Shown: positions 52,131-60,933 of the stretch, piece by piece
How positions within the stretch are numbered: the first letter of the stretch is position 1
Layout: each line of letters opens with the position of its first letter
Assembly: GCF_028462125.1 (NCBI RefSeq)
Contig: NZ_CP115468.1
Coordinates: 2,535,559-2,599,558, forward strand
Direction of reading: 5' to 3'
DNA from: Leptospira sp. GIMC2001
GTDB taxonomy: Bacteria > Spirochaetota > Leptospiria > Leptospirales > Leptospiraceae
Length of the DNA: 64,000 nt
Made by a program: the position numbers and the translations under genes
The notes under the pieces: model-generated
The model's database searches: none
Told to the model about the DNA's origin: nothing
Seen by the model: the letters and a program-made list of their open reading frames with translations, nothing else

Positions 52131-52577
52131 TCAGGCTTCCCCGACTACAGTTAGATTGATATTAGCTTGAACACCTTCAGACAATTTCAATCGAATCTTG
52201 AATTCACCAGTCGCTTTGATTGGTTGGTCTAGGTCGATTTTTCGTTTGTCAACAGAGAATCCTTTAGCTGATAGAGCTTGTGAAATATCTAGAGCTGTAA
52301 CAGATCCAAAAATTTTCTCGTTCTCACCTTGTTTCACTTTGATCTCGATCGCTTGACCGTCCAAAGAAGTTGCAAGACCTTTCATATCTTTTTGTCTTTT
52401 ATCTTTCTTGAGATCAGCAAGTCTTTTCTGGTGAAGAGCCATTTTGGCACTTCCATCACTTGCACGAATCGCTAACTTCTTAGGAAATAAGAAATTTCTA
52501 GCATATCCATCAGCTACTTCTTTGAGTTCGCCTGCATCACCTAGATTGCTTACATCTTTTTGTAGTATTACTTTCAT
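52131..52577 (-). CDS. rplI: Ribosomal protein L9
   Basis: 148 residues from the ATG at 52577, preceded by AGAGGTTAAAT. Longer open frames upstream overlap rpsR and are not real. The N-terminal domain [30 protein letters not shown] (split by its usual glycine turns), the long connecting helix and the C-terminal rRNA-binding domain are all present. Binds domain V of 23S rRNA. Confidence 0.97.
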   Translation of the reverse strand: MKVILQKDVSNLGDAGELKEVADGYARNFLFPKKLAIRASDGSAKMALHQKRLADLKKDKRQKDMKGLATSLDGQAIEIKVKQGENEKIFGSVTALDISQALSAKGFSVDKRKIDLDQPIKATGEFKIRLKLSEGVQANINLTVVGEA

Positions 52578-52587
52578 ATTTAACCTC

Positions 52588-52917
52588 TTACAGAACCTTG
52601 AACGGAAGAAGACTGATGCTTCTTGCTTTTCTAATTTCTCTTGCAAGAACTCTTTGGTGCTTAGCACAGGTTCCTGTAATTCTTCTTGGAATAATCTTAC
52701 CACGGTTAGTGATAAATCTTTCTAGAATATCAACTCGTTTGTAGTCAAGACCTGCTTCCATGTCTTTATCAGCACAGAATTTGCAGACTTTTTTCTTATA
52801 CTTAGGGTTCTTTCTACCAAATTTCGAATCTGGGTCTTTACCTTTGTATCCGCCCTTATCGTCATCGTCCATTCCAGAATTTCTATCGCGTCTTGAATCT
52901 TGTTTATAATCTTCCAT
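52588..52917 (-). CDS. rpsR: Ribosomal protein S18 with charged N-terminal extension
   Basis: 109 residues. The S18 core starts near residue 40 ([10 protein letters not shown]) and contains [31 protein letters not shown]. Three cysteines (CKFC and TGTC) suggest the zinc-binding form. The first ~38 residues are a very polar extension rich in Asp, Gly and Lys, unusual next to the ~75-residue typical protein. Pairs with S6 in the 30S platform. Confidence 0.95.
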   Translation of the reverse strand: MEDYKQDSRRDRNSGMDDDDKGGYKGKDPDSKFGRKNPKYKKKVCKFCADKDMEAGLDYKRVDILERFITNRGKIIPRRITGTCAKHQRVLAREIRKARSISLLPFKVL

Positions 52918-52942
52918 TTATTATCAATCCTTATCTTAATTG

Positions 52943-53401
52943 TTAAAAAGGCATGTCGTCTTCGGTAGCTGATTGATCATATGAATCATAATCAGTTGAA
53001 GAATCTGAACTGCCACTTCCATATCCGGAGTCTCCACCAGAACCTGCATTTGATTGGTTGGAACCAGCTCCAGCTGACCCGCCCAATAATTGGAGATTCT
53101 CAGTAAAAATCTTAATCCTACTCATTTTCTTGCCTTCAGGTGAGTCCCAGGAATCTAACTTAAGTCTTCCTTCTACAAGAACTTGCTTACCTTTGGTTGC
53201 ATACTGTCGAATAATGTCCGCTAATTTGCCCCAAGCTTCGCAGTCGAAATAATGAGTTTCTTCCTTACGATTGCCTGCGACCGAATAAGATCTGTTATTC
53301 GCAATTGAAAAGTTCACAAGAGGAGTCCCATTTATATTCTTATATTCAGGATCCCTTGTAAGTCTTCCAATAAGTATTACCTTATTGAGATCATTAGCCA
53401 T
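52943..53401 (-). CDS. ssb: Single-stranded DNA-binding protein
   Basis: 152 residues: OB-fold domain (LNKVILIGRLTRDPEYK, HYFDCEAWGKLAD), a Gly/Ser/Asn-rich flexible linker, and the acidic tip EDDMPF that recruits repair proteins. The start overlaps the rpsF stop by 8 bp. Normal length and context. Confidence 0.97.
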   Translation of the reverse strand: MANDLNKVILIGRLTRDPEYKNINGTPLVNFSIANNRSYSVAGNRKEETHYFDCEAWGKLADIIRQYATKGKQVLVEGRLKLDSWDSPEGKKMSRIKIFTENLQLLGGSAGAGSNQSNAGSGGDSGYGSGSSDSSTDYDSYDQSATEDDMPF

Positions 53402-53669
53402 TTTGACGAATGACCAGCGATTTTAGGATATTTTGATTGAGCTTGGCTTCGTTTTCTATCTTCTCAATAGAAGCAGGTTCTGCCGTGCATTTGAAAAGAG
53501 TGTAATAACCATGATCTTGTCCATCAACTGGATGCCATAGTTTCTTATTGCCCCATTCTTCTTCAGTCGTAATGTTCACTGAATACTTGGCCAATATCTC
53601 TTTGAAGGAATTTTTGGTTTCTTCAACAGCGTTCGTTCTGTACACTGTTGTAATTTCGTAGTTTCTCAT
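53394..53669 (-). CDS. rpsF: Ribosomal protein S6
   Basis: 91 residues: MRNYEITTVYRTN, EEWGNKKLWHPVDGQDHGYYTLF and the closing LNQNILKSLVIR match S6. First gene of the long minus-strand run that reaches 39942. AGGAG sits 5-9 nt before the ATG, inside a possible regulatory hairpin. Confidence 0.96.
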   Translation of the reverse strand: MRNYEITTVYRTNAVEETKNSFKEILAKYSVNITTEEEWGNKKLWHPVDGQDHGYYTLFKCTAEPASIEKIENEAKLNQNILKSLVIRQNG

Positions 53670-53674
53670 TTTTT

Positions 53675-53705
53675 CTCCTATGGGTATATCCCTAATTGGG
53701 ATAGG
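53675..53705 (-). promoter_or_regulatory. Possible regulatory hairpin in the rpsF leader
   Basis: In the leader RNA, TATCCC (plus-strand 53698-53703) can pair with GGGATA (53687-53692). Alternatively CCTAT (53701-53705) can pair with ATAGG (53677-53681), which overlaps the AGGAG ribosome site. The two pairings share bases and exclude each other. rpsF leaders in other bacteria bind the S6:S18 complex, but I do not see the conserved CCG of that motif, so this is only a candidate for translational control. Confidence 0.35.
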
Positions 53706-53813
53706 AAAAACCGTTTTTTTCCATGATCTGCAAATTTAGCACCCTATCAACCTATTTTTTCAAACCAGCTTGCCAGATTCAAACCGTCCATTTTACTGAA
53801 CCTTGGATAAGTT

Positions 53814-54518
53814 ATGGAGAAACATAAACAAAATCACCTAATCACTGCCCTTGTTGGGTTCTGCCTTGCGTGCTTTTTTGCTTTTATGAGCTACGAGACA
53901 CCAAGCTATCCCGTGATCGAAAACCACAATGGTTTCTCTTCGACTTTGATTGCTATGGAATTTGCCTCAGTTCCTTCAGATATTTATGGTATCATCGGTG
54001 GTCCAGAAAACGAGGAATATATGGACTATATTGACAGATTCAAAACATTGCTGTTATACGATCTTGTTCTAATTGTTCTCTATGTTGTTTTTTATATGCA
54101 ATTGATCGGATTTTTGTATAGGAACTCTGCTTCACATTTACCAACTTATATTGTATCGCTATTGATTGCCTTTGCAGCTGTTTTTGACTTAGCAGAAAAC
54201 TTCCAAATCCAATCCATACTGGACTCTCCATCGGCTGATAAGATGGAAGAACCTCTTGCCTATCTCGCTTTCTTAGCTTATCCTAAATGGATCTTGATAT
54301 TTTCCGTGAATGCTTGGATTGGAATGAGAATTTGGCTAGATGAAAAAGGCGTCCTTCTTAAGGCAATTGCCATTTTCTTATTTACATCATTTATGTTTTT
54401 TATAGCAAGCTTTATCAAATCAAACTTAATCGAGTTAGGAATCTTATTTATCATCTTAGGACTTGGATTCTTCTGGATTTATAGTTTACTCATAATTGTC
54501 TTATCTAGAAAAATATAA
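53814..54518 (+). CDS. Multi-pass membrane protein, paralogue of 11310-12002
   Basis: 234 residues with about six hydrophobic segments. Conserved-looking features are MEFASVPSDIYG in the first outer loop, a YD before the second segment, FDLAENFQIQSIL after the third, and YPKW before the fourth, the same order as in the protein at 11310-12002. Function unknown. It is divergent from rpsF and its 3' end overlaps capA by 40 bp on the other strand. Confidence 0.7.
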   Translation: MEKHKQNHLITALVGFCLACFFAFMSYETPSYPVIENHNGFSSTLIAMEFASVPSDIYGIIGGPENEEYMDYIDRFKTLLLYDLVLIVLYVVFYMQLIGFLYRNSASHLPTYIVSLLIAFAAVFDLAENFQIQSILDSPSADKMEEPLAYLAFLAYPKWILIFSVNAWIGMRIWLDEKGVLLKAIAIFLFTSFMFFIASFIKSNLIELGILFIILGLGFFWIYSLLIIVLSRKI

Positions 54519-55663
54519 CCACGACCACCCTGAATCTGGATTTTTGTTCCAAGCTTCTCACATAGAATCGCATACTCTTCTAGAAACTCTTCCGCATCAA
54601 TTGGATCTAAAGGATAGAAGTCATGTCCTCTATTCTGGAATTTTCCAAAGGATGGAATGAGTTCTAAGGCTACCAATTTATTTTTCAAATAATGCAATAT
54701 AACAACGATATTGTGGTTTAGATAATTATTTTTGCTTCCAAAAATAAAATTCCCAAGTGAATAGATAATCGGCTTACCTTTATAGATTTCTATCCCTTGC
54801 GGAATATGTGGGTGGTGTCCAACAACGGCACCAAAACCTGCATCAATCATTTTCTGAGCAGAGCGTCTCTGGCCAATCGTAGGCTCCGGATTGTATTCCC
54901 AGCCCCAGTGTAGTGACAATATTGGATTGATATTCCGTAGTCTAGCGCGATTTCTCCTAACTTCAGATGCAATTTTTGCTTCATAGAAATATGCTATGCC
55001 TGGAGAATTCCCCCTTGCAAATAGGTGTCGATCTCCCACCTCACTTACACTATAAAGCAGAAAGTCATTTCCTTTTGCTGTAAAAAGTTTTGGTTCAAAT
55101 GCTTGCGCTTCTGTAAATCCAGCACCTAACGATACAATGTTTGAGTCATTGAGCAACTTTAAAGTATCGCTAAGGCCATCTCGTTCAAAATCCATCGAGT
55201 GATTATTACCCAAGAATACTGCATTCAAATCGAGGAACTTGAGTAAATTCACATCTTCCTTAGCTCCATAGAAAACAAAAGATTTATCTTTGGTTCCAAC
55301 ATTTGTATCTTTTAAGATCGGAGTTTCTAAATTCAAAAAACGCAAATCAGCACGTCGAAAAATCTGTTTCCATTCTTCAAATGGCAATTCATACCCATCT
55401 CGATCAATGGTTTCTTTGACTCCCCAATTGAACATCGTATCCCCAGCAAACAGCAGTTTTGTTGTCTTCGGGAAATTGAGACGAACACCTCGCTTCGTTC
55501 GAATGATGATCTCATTTGGATCAATTTTTTTGGAAACAATTTCTTTCTGTTCCCTCGGCTCAATTGCAGCAATCTCGCCTGTGGTTGTAAAATAAGAATA
55601 AACTAGAAAAAAACTTGCGAATATTATAAAAACAATACGTTGTTTCAAAATTAAAATGCTCAA
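54479..55663 (-). CDS. CapA/PgsA-type metallophosphatase-like envelope protein
   Basis: 394 residues with an N-terminal membrane anchor (~5-25). The catalytic-type domain has LFAGDTMFNWGVK, FLGNNHSMDFERDG, LHWGWEYNPEPTIGQR and VVGHHPHIPQGIEIYKGKPII then YSLGNFIF, the standard CapA (PF09587) set. The family is linked to polyglutamate or polysaccharide capsule but many members have no known substrate; no capB/capC is nearby. The stop falls inside the opposing gene. Confidence 0.85.
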   Translation of the reverse strand: MSILILKQRIVFIIFASFFLVYSYFTTTGEIAAIEPREQKEIVSKKIDPNEIIIRTKRGVRLNFPKTTKLLFAGDTMFNWGVKETIDRDGYELPFEEWKQIFRRADLRFLNLETPILKDTNVGTKDKSFVFYGAKEDVNLLKFLDLNAVFLGNNHSMDFERDGLSDTLKLLNDSNIVSLGAGFTEAQAFEPKLFTAKGNDFLLYSVSEVGDRHLFARGNSPGIAYFYEAKIASEVRRNRARLRNINPILSLHWGWEYNPEPTIGQRRSAQKMIDAGFGAVVGHHPHIPQGIEIYKGKPIIYSLGNFIFGSKNNYLNHNIVVILHYLKNKLVALELIPSFGKFQNRGHDFYPLDPIDAEEFLEEYAILCEKLGTKIQIQGGRGYIFLDKTIMSKL

Positions 55664-55700
55664 ACTAAATTAAATTCTGCCAAAATTCATTGGCTATCCA

Positions 55701-56489
55701 CTATAATTTAAATACACTCTGTGATGGATTTACTCTTTGAATCGATCGAAGTTTTGTCTGGATAAAAACTGTTTCTTTATCAGAACCAAGTTCCACAATT
55801 TTTGTCGCAAGAAATTCAGGTGGGATGGAAATTTTGCCCTCAGCTTTAGAAATTGCTTTCATACCTTTTCGAGTCGACGTCCACTCAATCGACTGAAGTC
55901 TCCCTTCCTCGAAAAAATAATCAAACTCATCACCATTCTTCTTAACAAGAGTTCTCCTTTCTTCTGGGCTAAAAAAACTTGGGTTTGCTTGGAATTCTTC
56001 GATAAAAGCTCCTGTAATCGCATAATAGATCACAGGAAACGGAATTGTGATCGCTTTACCTTTGCTTGGATCCATTATAGAAAGATCATCCATAGGTTGG
56101 GTAAATATTTTATTTTCTTTTGCCGTTTTTACTTGGATTTGATTAGGAGTTGCTAACACTTCCGAGAAAATCATTCCAAAAAAATTATCCATCAATTGGA
56201 TCTTGACTTGTCCAGTTTCTTTGAGAAACCAAATCTTACCGTCTGCATTGAAGTTTTCCTTATTAGGATGAACACGATCAATACGAAGAGAAAATGAAGA
56301 TATAAATGATTGGTGTTTATCTTGGATTCCAGTTATTTCTTGTAGAAACTTCTGGTTTCGTTTATCACTCATTTTGTAGTAGTTAATCTGCCTTCCTTCC
56401 GCGAATTCAATCGAATCAGGTTCAGGACTAGATAAACTCACGCAATGCGTAAGTAGAAAAACAATTTGAATCAATAGAAATAATTTCAC
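55701..56489 (-). CDS. LolA/LolB-like lipoprotein
   Basis: 262 residues with lipobox LLTHC (Cys16). The mature part looks like the half-barrel LolA/LolB fold: SFSLRIDRVHPNKENFNADGKIWFL, VKIQLMDNFFGMIFSEVLATPNQIQV and FDYFFEEGRLQSIEW. Members carry lipids or lipoproteins across the periplasm. Assignment is by strand pattern only. It sits 1 bp from the TPR gene and is likely co-transcribed. Confidence 0.5.
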   Translation of the reverse strand: MKLFLLIQIVFLLTHCVSLSSPEPDSIEFAEGRQINYYKMSDKRNQKFLQEITGIQDKHQSFISSFSLRIDRVHPNKENFNADGKIWFLKETGQVKIQLMDNFFGMIFSEVLATPNQIQVKTAKENKIFTQPMDDLSIMDPSKGKAITIPFPVIYYAITGAFIEEFQANPSFFSPEERRTLVKKNGDEFDYFFEEGRLQSIEWTSTRKGMKAISKAEGKISIPPEFLATKIVELGSDKETVFIQTKLRSIQRVNPSQSVFKL

Positions 56490-56490
56490 T

Positions 56491-58487
56491 TTAAGCCTCT
56501 GAATTCTTTTTGGAATCGGTTATTTTTTTTTGTATTTTCTGAATCTCGATTGGATCTTTGGATACAGCAATTGCTTTCTTCCAATATTCTTTAGCATTCA
56601 CAATATCTTGCTTTGCTTTATAGACATCACCAAGATGATCAAAAACCGTAGCATCTTCCATTCCTTTATCAGCCATCATCTGCTTCGCAAGATGTAGATG
56701 AAAAATCGCATCATCCAATTTTTCTAAACGAAAATAAATCCATCCCAGACTATCTTGGTATGCACCATTATCTGGTTCTAAGTCCACAGCTTTTTGAATT
56801 AGCCTTAAAGATTCTTCTTTGTTGATTGATTTCTCTGCAAATAAGAAACCCAGATAATTATAAGGAACTGGATTTTCTGGAGCGTATTCAATTGATTTAC
56901 GCAAGTCTTGTTCCATCGCAGTAAAATCATTCAATTTCTCATAGATTAGAGATCGAAAAAAGAAATATCCAGAGTTGTTAGGATCATTTTCTAAAGATTT
57001 ATTAGCTGCATTGATCGCATTTTTATAATCAGTTTTCTGAAAATAAGCATAACCTTGCAGATACCAACCCGTTCCATTGGCTGGATTCTTAGCAATCAGT
57101 TCGTTTGCAATTGTTAGTCCTTCATCACTTCTCTTGATTTTATCGCTAAGAAGAATATGGCCTAGATGCATCTTGTATTTATCTCGTTCGTCTCCCTCTG
57201 GAGAGATTTCTACAGCTTGTTTGCTATAAAGAATCGCTCGATTCGGGTAACCCATCTCATCCATACAATTTGCCATAAACCAATAGTTATATGCTAGACT
57301 TTTCGGATCAGATCCGTTCGATCGAATGATTTTATTGAGATCACTGGACAGATTGTACGCAAGCTGAAATTGTCGCATGCTATATGTAAGTTCCGACACA
57401 GATTTCATTTCCGCAATCTGATCGGTAGCTGAATACTTTGCCATAAGCACTTCTATCCAAGCAAGTCTTGCTGCAATTCTTGCATTATGATTAGGAAGAA
57501 ATTCCCTTAGAAACGGTTCGGATTTTTTCCAATCTCTTTTCATTGTTGCAAAAAGTATTTCTACAAGATGATTTTTGGGAATTTTGTCTTCGTCTTCAAT
57601 CTTTTGAAAATAGGTGAAGGATGTTTTTCTCGATTCAACAAAATACATTTCAGCAAGAAGAAGCTCTACTTCTTTATTGGATGGATTCTTGACTAATATT
57701 TCCTCTAGTATTCTTTTCGAAGCGCCAAAGTCACCTAACACATTGTAGATTTGTGCAACTTGAAACCTTGCATCTAAATCATTTGGATTCATGAGAAGGT
57801 ATGCTTGATAAAAAAATAAAGCTTTCTTCGGCTCACGCAATTGGTAATGCAAATCAGCCAAATTTTTCAAAACGTGAATTTTGTATTTGGGATTGCCTTC
57901 GCGCTTTTGGATCGAATCATGAAGGGATGTAAAATAAAGAACAGATTTATTCAGACGACCCAATTCGCGATTTACAGATCCCAATAGAAATAAGAAGTCT
58001 GAGTCTTCGGGAAAGGAACTAATTTTTGACTCCAATAGATCGGTAGCTGGGATCAATTTACCTTGCCGAATCAGGAGTTTCGATTGGAAAAAAATTGCAT
58101 CCCGATTCTTGGGATCTTTTTCTAAGGCTCGGTTTGCCTCATCTTCTGCTTCCTTATAATTCCCCAATTCCATTTGGCTAGATGCTAAATTGAGATGAGT
58201 AAGGAGATTTACCTTTGTTGCATCTTGGCATTTTAGATATTTCTTATAATTTTGGACTGCGTCTTGGTGGCTTGCTAGACTCTTCTCCCGATCGCGATAG
58301 AAATTTGCCTGAGATGCTTTGGATTGATGCCTAAGAGCAAGCGATAAATAGATATCGACATTGCTAACATTGCAAGGATTCTCACTATCTGGCTCAGACT
58401 CCGCTTTCATTGAGAAAAAGTGGACGGGGGATAGATAAAAATACGATAGTATAATTAGGAATAAGGGGATTTTTTTGAAGAAGCTCA
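56491..58487 (-). CDS. Exported TPR-repeat protein
   Basis: About 664 residues from the ATG at 58487, which gives a clean signal peptide (FFKKIPLFLIILSYFYLSPVHF). An upstream ATG at 58539 is possible. The rest is at least ten tetratricopeptide repeats, for example NYKEAEDEANRALEKDPKNRDAIF and YKNAINAANKSLENDPNN, forming a protein-binding superhelix in the periplasm. No lipobox. Probably an assembly or scaffolding factor acting with the LolA/B-like lipoprotein downstream, which is inference. Confidence 0.85.
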
Positions 58488-59806
58488 TTCGGGATAATAT
58501 CGTATACATACTCTTAGTTCTGTTCCTGTGGGCAATCACTTTCCCAATTGTTTACTGGAAGAGAGATTGGATTTTTTCAAAAATAACATATTTCTGGAGT
58601 CCACCCGGCTATAAACCAGATGTCGCTGAGTCTTTTATCGGTAAAGGGGATGCTTTCTTGATACCAAGGGGTCTCTCAGTCACAGAAAAGATGAAACAAG
58701 TCATCTCAGCTGACGCTCCACCCACTCTTCCACCGATCGATCTCAATTTAATGACACAAGTTTGCAATCATGCCAAACAAAGACAACATAGCGATCCATT
58801 CTTAGACTCCCCAACATGGAATCAAAAAAAAGAAATGCTCACAGGCAAAATTCATGTTGATGATCGGGAAATGGTTTTGACTTTTGATCCGAAACTCTAC
58901 TGGAAAACATACAACCATCTGGTTCTAGAAGCATTAGATTATTATAAAAGAGCTCTGAACTATTCAGGTCCAGAAATCCGTGTTCCTCTAAGAATTGAAT
59001 CTGTCGCTCGCGCAACTTGTCGGGAAGCAGAGATTTTGCTTGCATATACGACACATGTCTATCAGACAGAAGAATTTATTGAACAAGAATATCTTAAAGA
59101 AGAGTTGGGTCGTGAGAATCCAATTCGGAGACCATCCTGGTTTCGAAAAATCTGGAATCGAATACGTGGTTATAAACCTCTACCTGAAAGACTTCCTTTG
59201 GAATCTACTTTAAGTCGCAAGCAGATCCAGTTGAGAATATGGGATAAAATCCGAAATGGTGACGTAAGTGAAATTACGAGATCAGATTTTGTAATGAGCG
59301 TCGGCAAAACTTTGAGAAATGTTTCTAAACCATTGGATGTATCTTCGCCTAGAGAGGCATTAGAAATGTATGAGAGATTGCTATTTTTTGTCTCGAATCA
59401 AAATTCACCAATCGAATACAGAAGATATCGCAATCATAGAGGAGAAATCTATCTCCGACTTGCAAAGGCTGAACCATCTAACTTTGCTAAAGCGATACTT
59501 GAATTCCGTGACGCAAGTAAGATTCCAAATATAGATCAAGTTCCGCCAGAAATTCTGCCTGCACTTTTGGTCGAATCCTTCGCTCTTGAATTGGGAATTG
59601 CCAAGGTTTATTTCCAAGAGAAGAATTATCCTAAGTGTTTATCATACTTAAACGGGATGCAGGAACAATTAAGAAATATTGACGAGAGATCCTCATCTGG
59701 TTCCGTGGAAGATAAGAAGAGTCTACTCAGTGAATTTCGATTTATCAAGAAGACATCTCTGCGGAAATTAGGAAGATTTGAAGAAGCCGATGAAATCCCC
59801 GACTAA
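58475..59806 (+). CDS. Membrane-anchored protein, unknown
   Basis: 443 residues from a TTG start with AAGGGGAT 5 nt upstream. One membrane segment at ~9-28 (IVYILLVLFLWAITFPIVYW); the rest is soluble and helical, possibly TPR-like in its C-terminal third (YRNHRGEIYLRLAKAEPSNFAKAILEFRDA). No family recognised. Its first 13 bp overlap the start of the divergent TPR gene. Its stop overlaps the next gene. Confidence 0.7.
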   Translation: MKKLIRDNIVYILLVLFLWAITFPIVYWKRDWIFSKITYFWSPPGYKPDVAESFIGKGDAFLIPRGLSVTEKMKQVISADAPPTLPPIDLNLMTQVCNHAKQRQHSDPFLDSPTWNQKKEMLTGKIHVDDREMVLTFDPKLYWKTYNHLVLEALDYYKRALNYSGPEIRVPLRIESVARATCREAEILLAYTTHVYQTEEFIEQEYLKEELGRENPIRRPSWFRKIWNRIRGYKPLPERLPLESTLSRKQIQLRIWDKIRNGDVSEITRSDFVMSVGKTLRNVSKPLDVSSPREALEMYERLLFFVSNQNSPIEYRRYRNHRGEIYLRLAKAEPSNFAKAILEFRDASKIPNIDQVPPEILPALLVESFALELGIAKVYFQEKNYPKCLSYLNGMQEQLRNIDERSSSGSVEDKKSLLSEFRFIKKTSLRKLGRFEEADEIPD

Positions 59807-60917
59807 AATTCACTATTTTGACTACAATGCAACCCACCCACCCAACTTTTCTATTTTAGAAAGAGCTTGGGATTCGTATAAAAATGAATTCTTCAATCCA
59901 TCTGGTGCTTCTAGATTTTCTCTTGGGAACCAAGGCAAAATTGAGGTCGCTCGAAAATATTTTTCCAATCTTTCTGGATACCCAATGCGTGGAATCGTGT
60001 TCTCATCAACAGGAACAGAAGCCAATCACTTACTCATTGCCGCACTCAAATTAAAATTCCCAGACACTACAGCAATGTATACTTCACCGTTTGAACATGC
60101 GAGTTTTTATTCTGCATTGAATATGCATGGAATCAAACCTGTATTACTTAAGACAGATAAAACGGGACTCGTAAGCGTTGATGAGCTTCGTAAACTCATG
60201 GAATATCTTCCCTTACCTGTAGGAATCATCTATGCTGGCAATGAGACTGGCGTGATTCAGCCAATGGAAGAAATTGGCGCCCTTGCTCGTGAGTTTAGCG
60301 TACCTTTTGTAACTGATGCCATGCAATCTTTCGGTAAGATGATCATGAATTTTGAATCTGTGGATGGATTCAGCTGCTCTGGACATAAAATCGGTGCAGG
60401 TCCAGGCTGTGGTCTTACAGGAATTCGCGAAAATCTAGAAACAAAAGACTGGGGATTTATGCGAGGTGGGAATCAAGAAAATGGCCATCGTGCAGGAACA
60501 GAAAATCTTCCATCCATTCTCAGCTTTCAATTTGCAACCCAAAGCAAACTTGAAAATCTTCAAACAAAAGTGGATCGCAATCTAAATTTCAGAAAAAAAA
60601 TTGAACAAGAACTCAAAAACCTTGGCTGTGAAATCGTAGCAGAGAATTCACCCAGGCTCTCTCATACGATTTTTTGTTTGATTCCGATTCCTGAATTGGA
60701 CTTCTTTATCATGGGGCTTGAAGAGCGTGGTGTGATCATCTCGACCGGTTCTTCGTGCAAATCTCGCGCAAGAAATGCATCTACAGCGTTAACCGCAATG
60801 GGATATTCCAGTGAAGATGCCCTTCGAGCAGTAAGAATCTCTTTTGGTGACGGAACTGAAGAAGAGGATATCGAAGCTTTGATTACAGGCTTTAAAGAAT
60901 TGATCAAGCAACTCTAA
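59790..60917 (+). CDS. Cysteine desulfurase-like aminotransferase (NifS/IscS family)
   Basis: PLP enzyme of class V. About 375 residues; I prefer the ATG at 59790 over a TTG at 59778. FDYNATHPPN at the N-terminus, FSSTGTEANHLLI, NETGVIQPMEEIG, the PLP lysine in FSCSGHKIGAGPGCG and the catalytic-cysteine loop STGSSCKSRARNAST are all visible. It therefore probably takes sulfur from cysteine. It is not next to iscU or other Fe-S genes, so the acceptor (tRNA thiolation, Fe-S) is open. Overlaps the preceding gene by 17 bp. Confidence 0.88.
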   Translation: MKSPTKIHYFDYNATHPPNFSILERAWDSYKNEFFNPSGASRFSLGNQGKIEVARKYFSNLSGYPMRGIVFSSTGTEANHLLIAALKLKFPDTTAMYTSPFEHASFYSALNMHGIKPVLLKTDKTGLVSVDELRKLMEYLPLPVGIIYAGNETGVIQPMEEIGALAREFSVPFVTDAMQSFGKMIMNFESVDGFSCSGHKIGAGPGCGLTGIRENLETKDWGFMRGGNQENGHRAGTENLPSILSFQFATQSKLENLQTKVDRNLNFRKKIEQELKNLGCEIVAENSPRLSHTIFCLIPIPELDFFIMGLEERGVIISTGSSCKSRARNASTALTAMGYSSEDALRAVRISFGDGTEEEDIEALITGFKELIKQL

Positions 60918-60933
60918 ACAAAAGGTTGCGAAA

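Noticed and set aside
52578..52703. Long N-terminal extension of L9
   Set aside because: It overlaps rpsR out of frame; the canonical L9 start MKVILQKDV with a good ribosome site is at 52577.
54479..54518. 40-bp convergent overlap as a sign of a wrong stop or frameshift
   Set aside because: Both frames run cleanly to their stops (the plus-strand membrane helix and the capA tail), so it appears to be a true 3' overlap.
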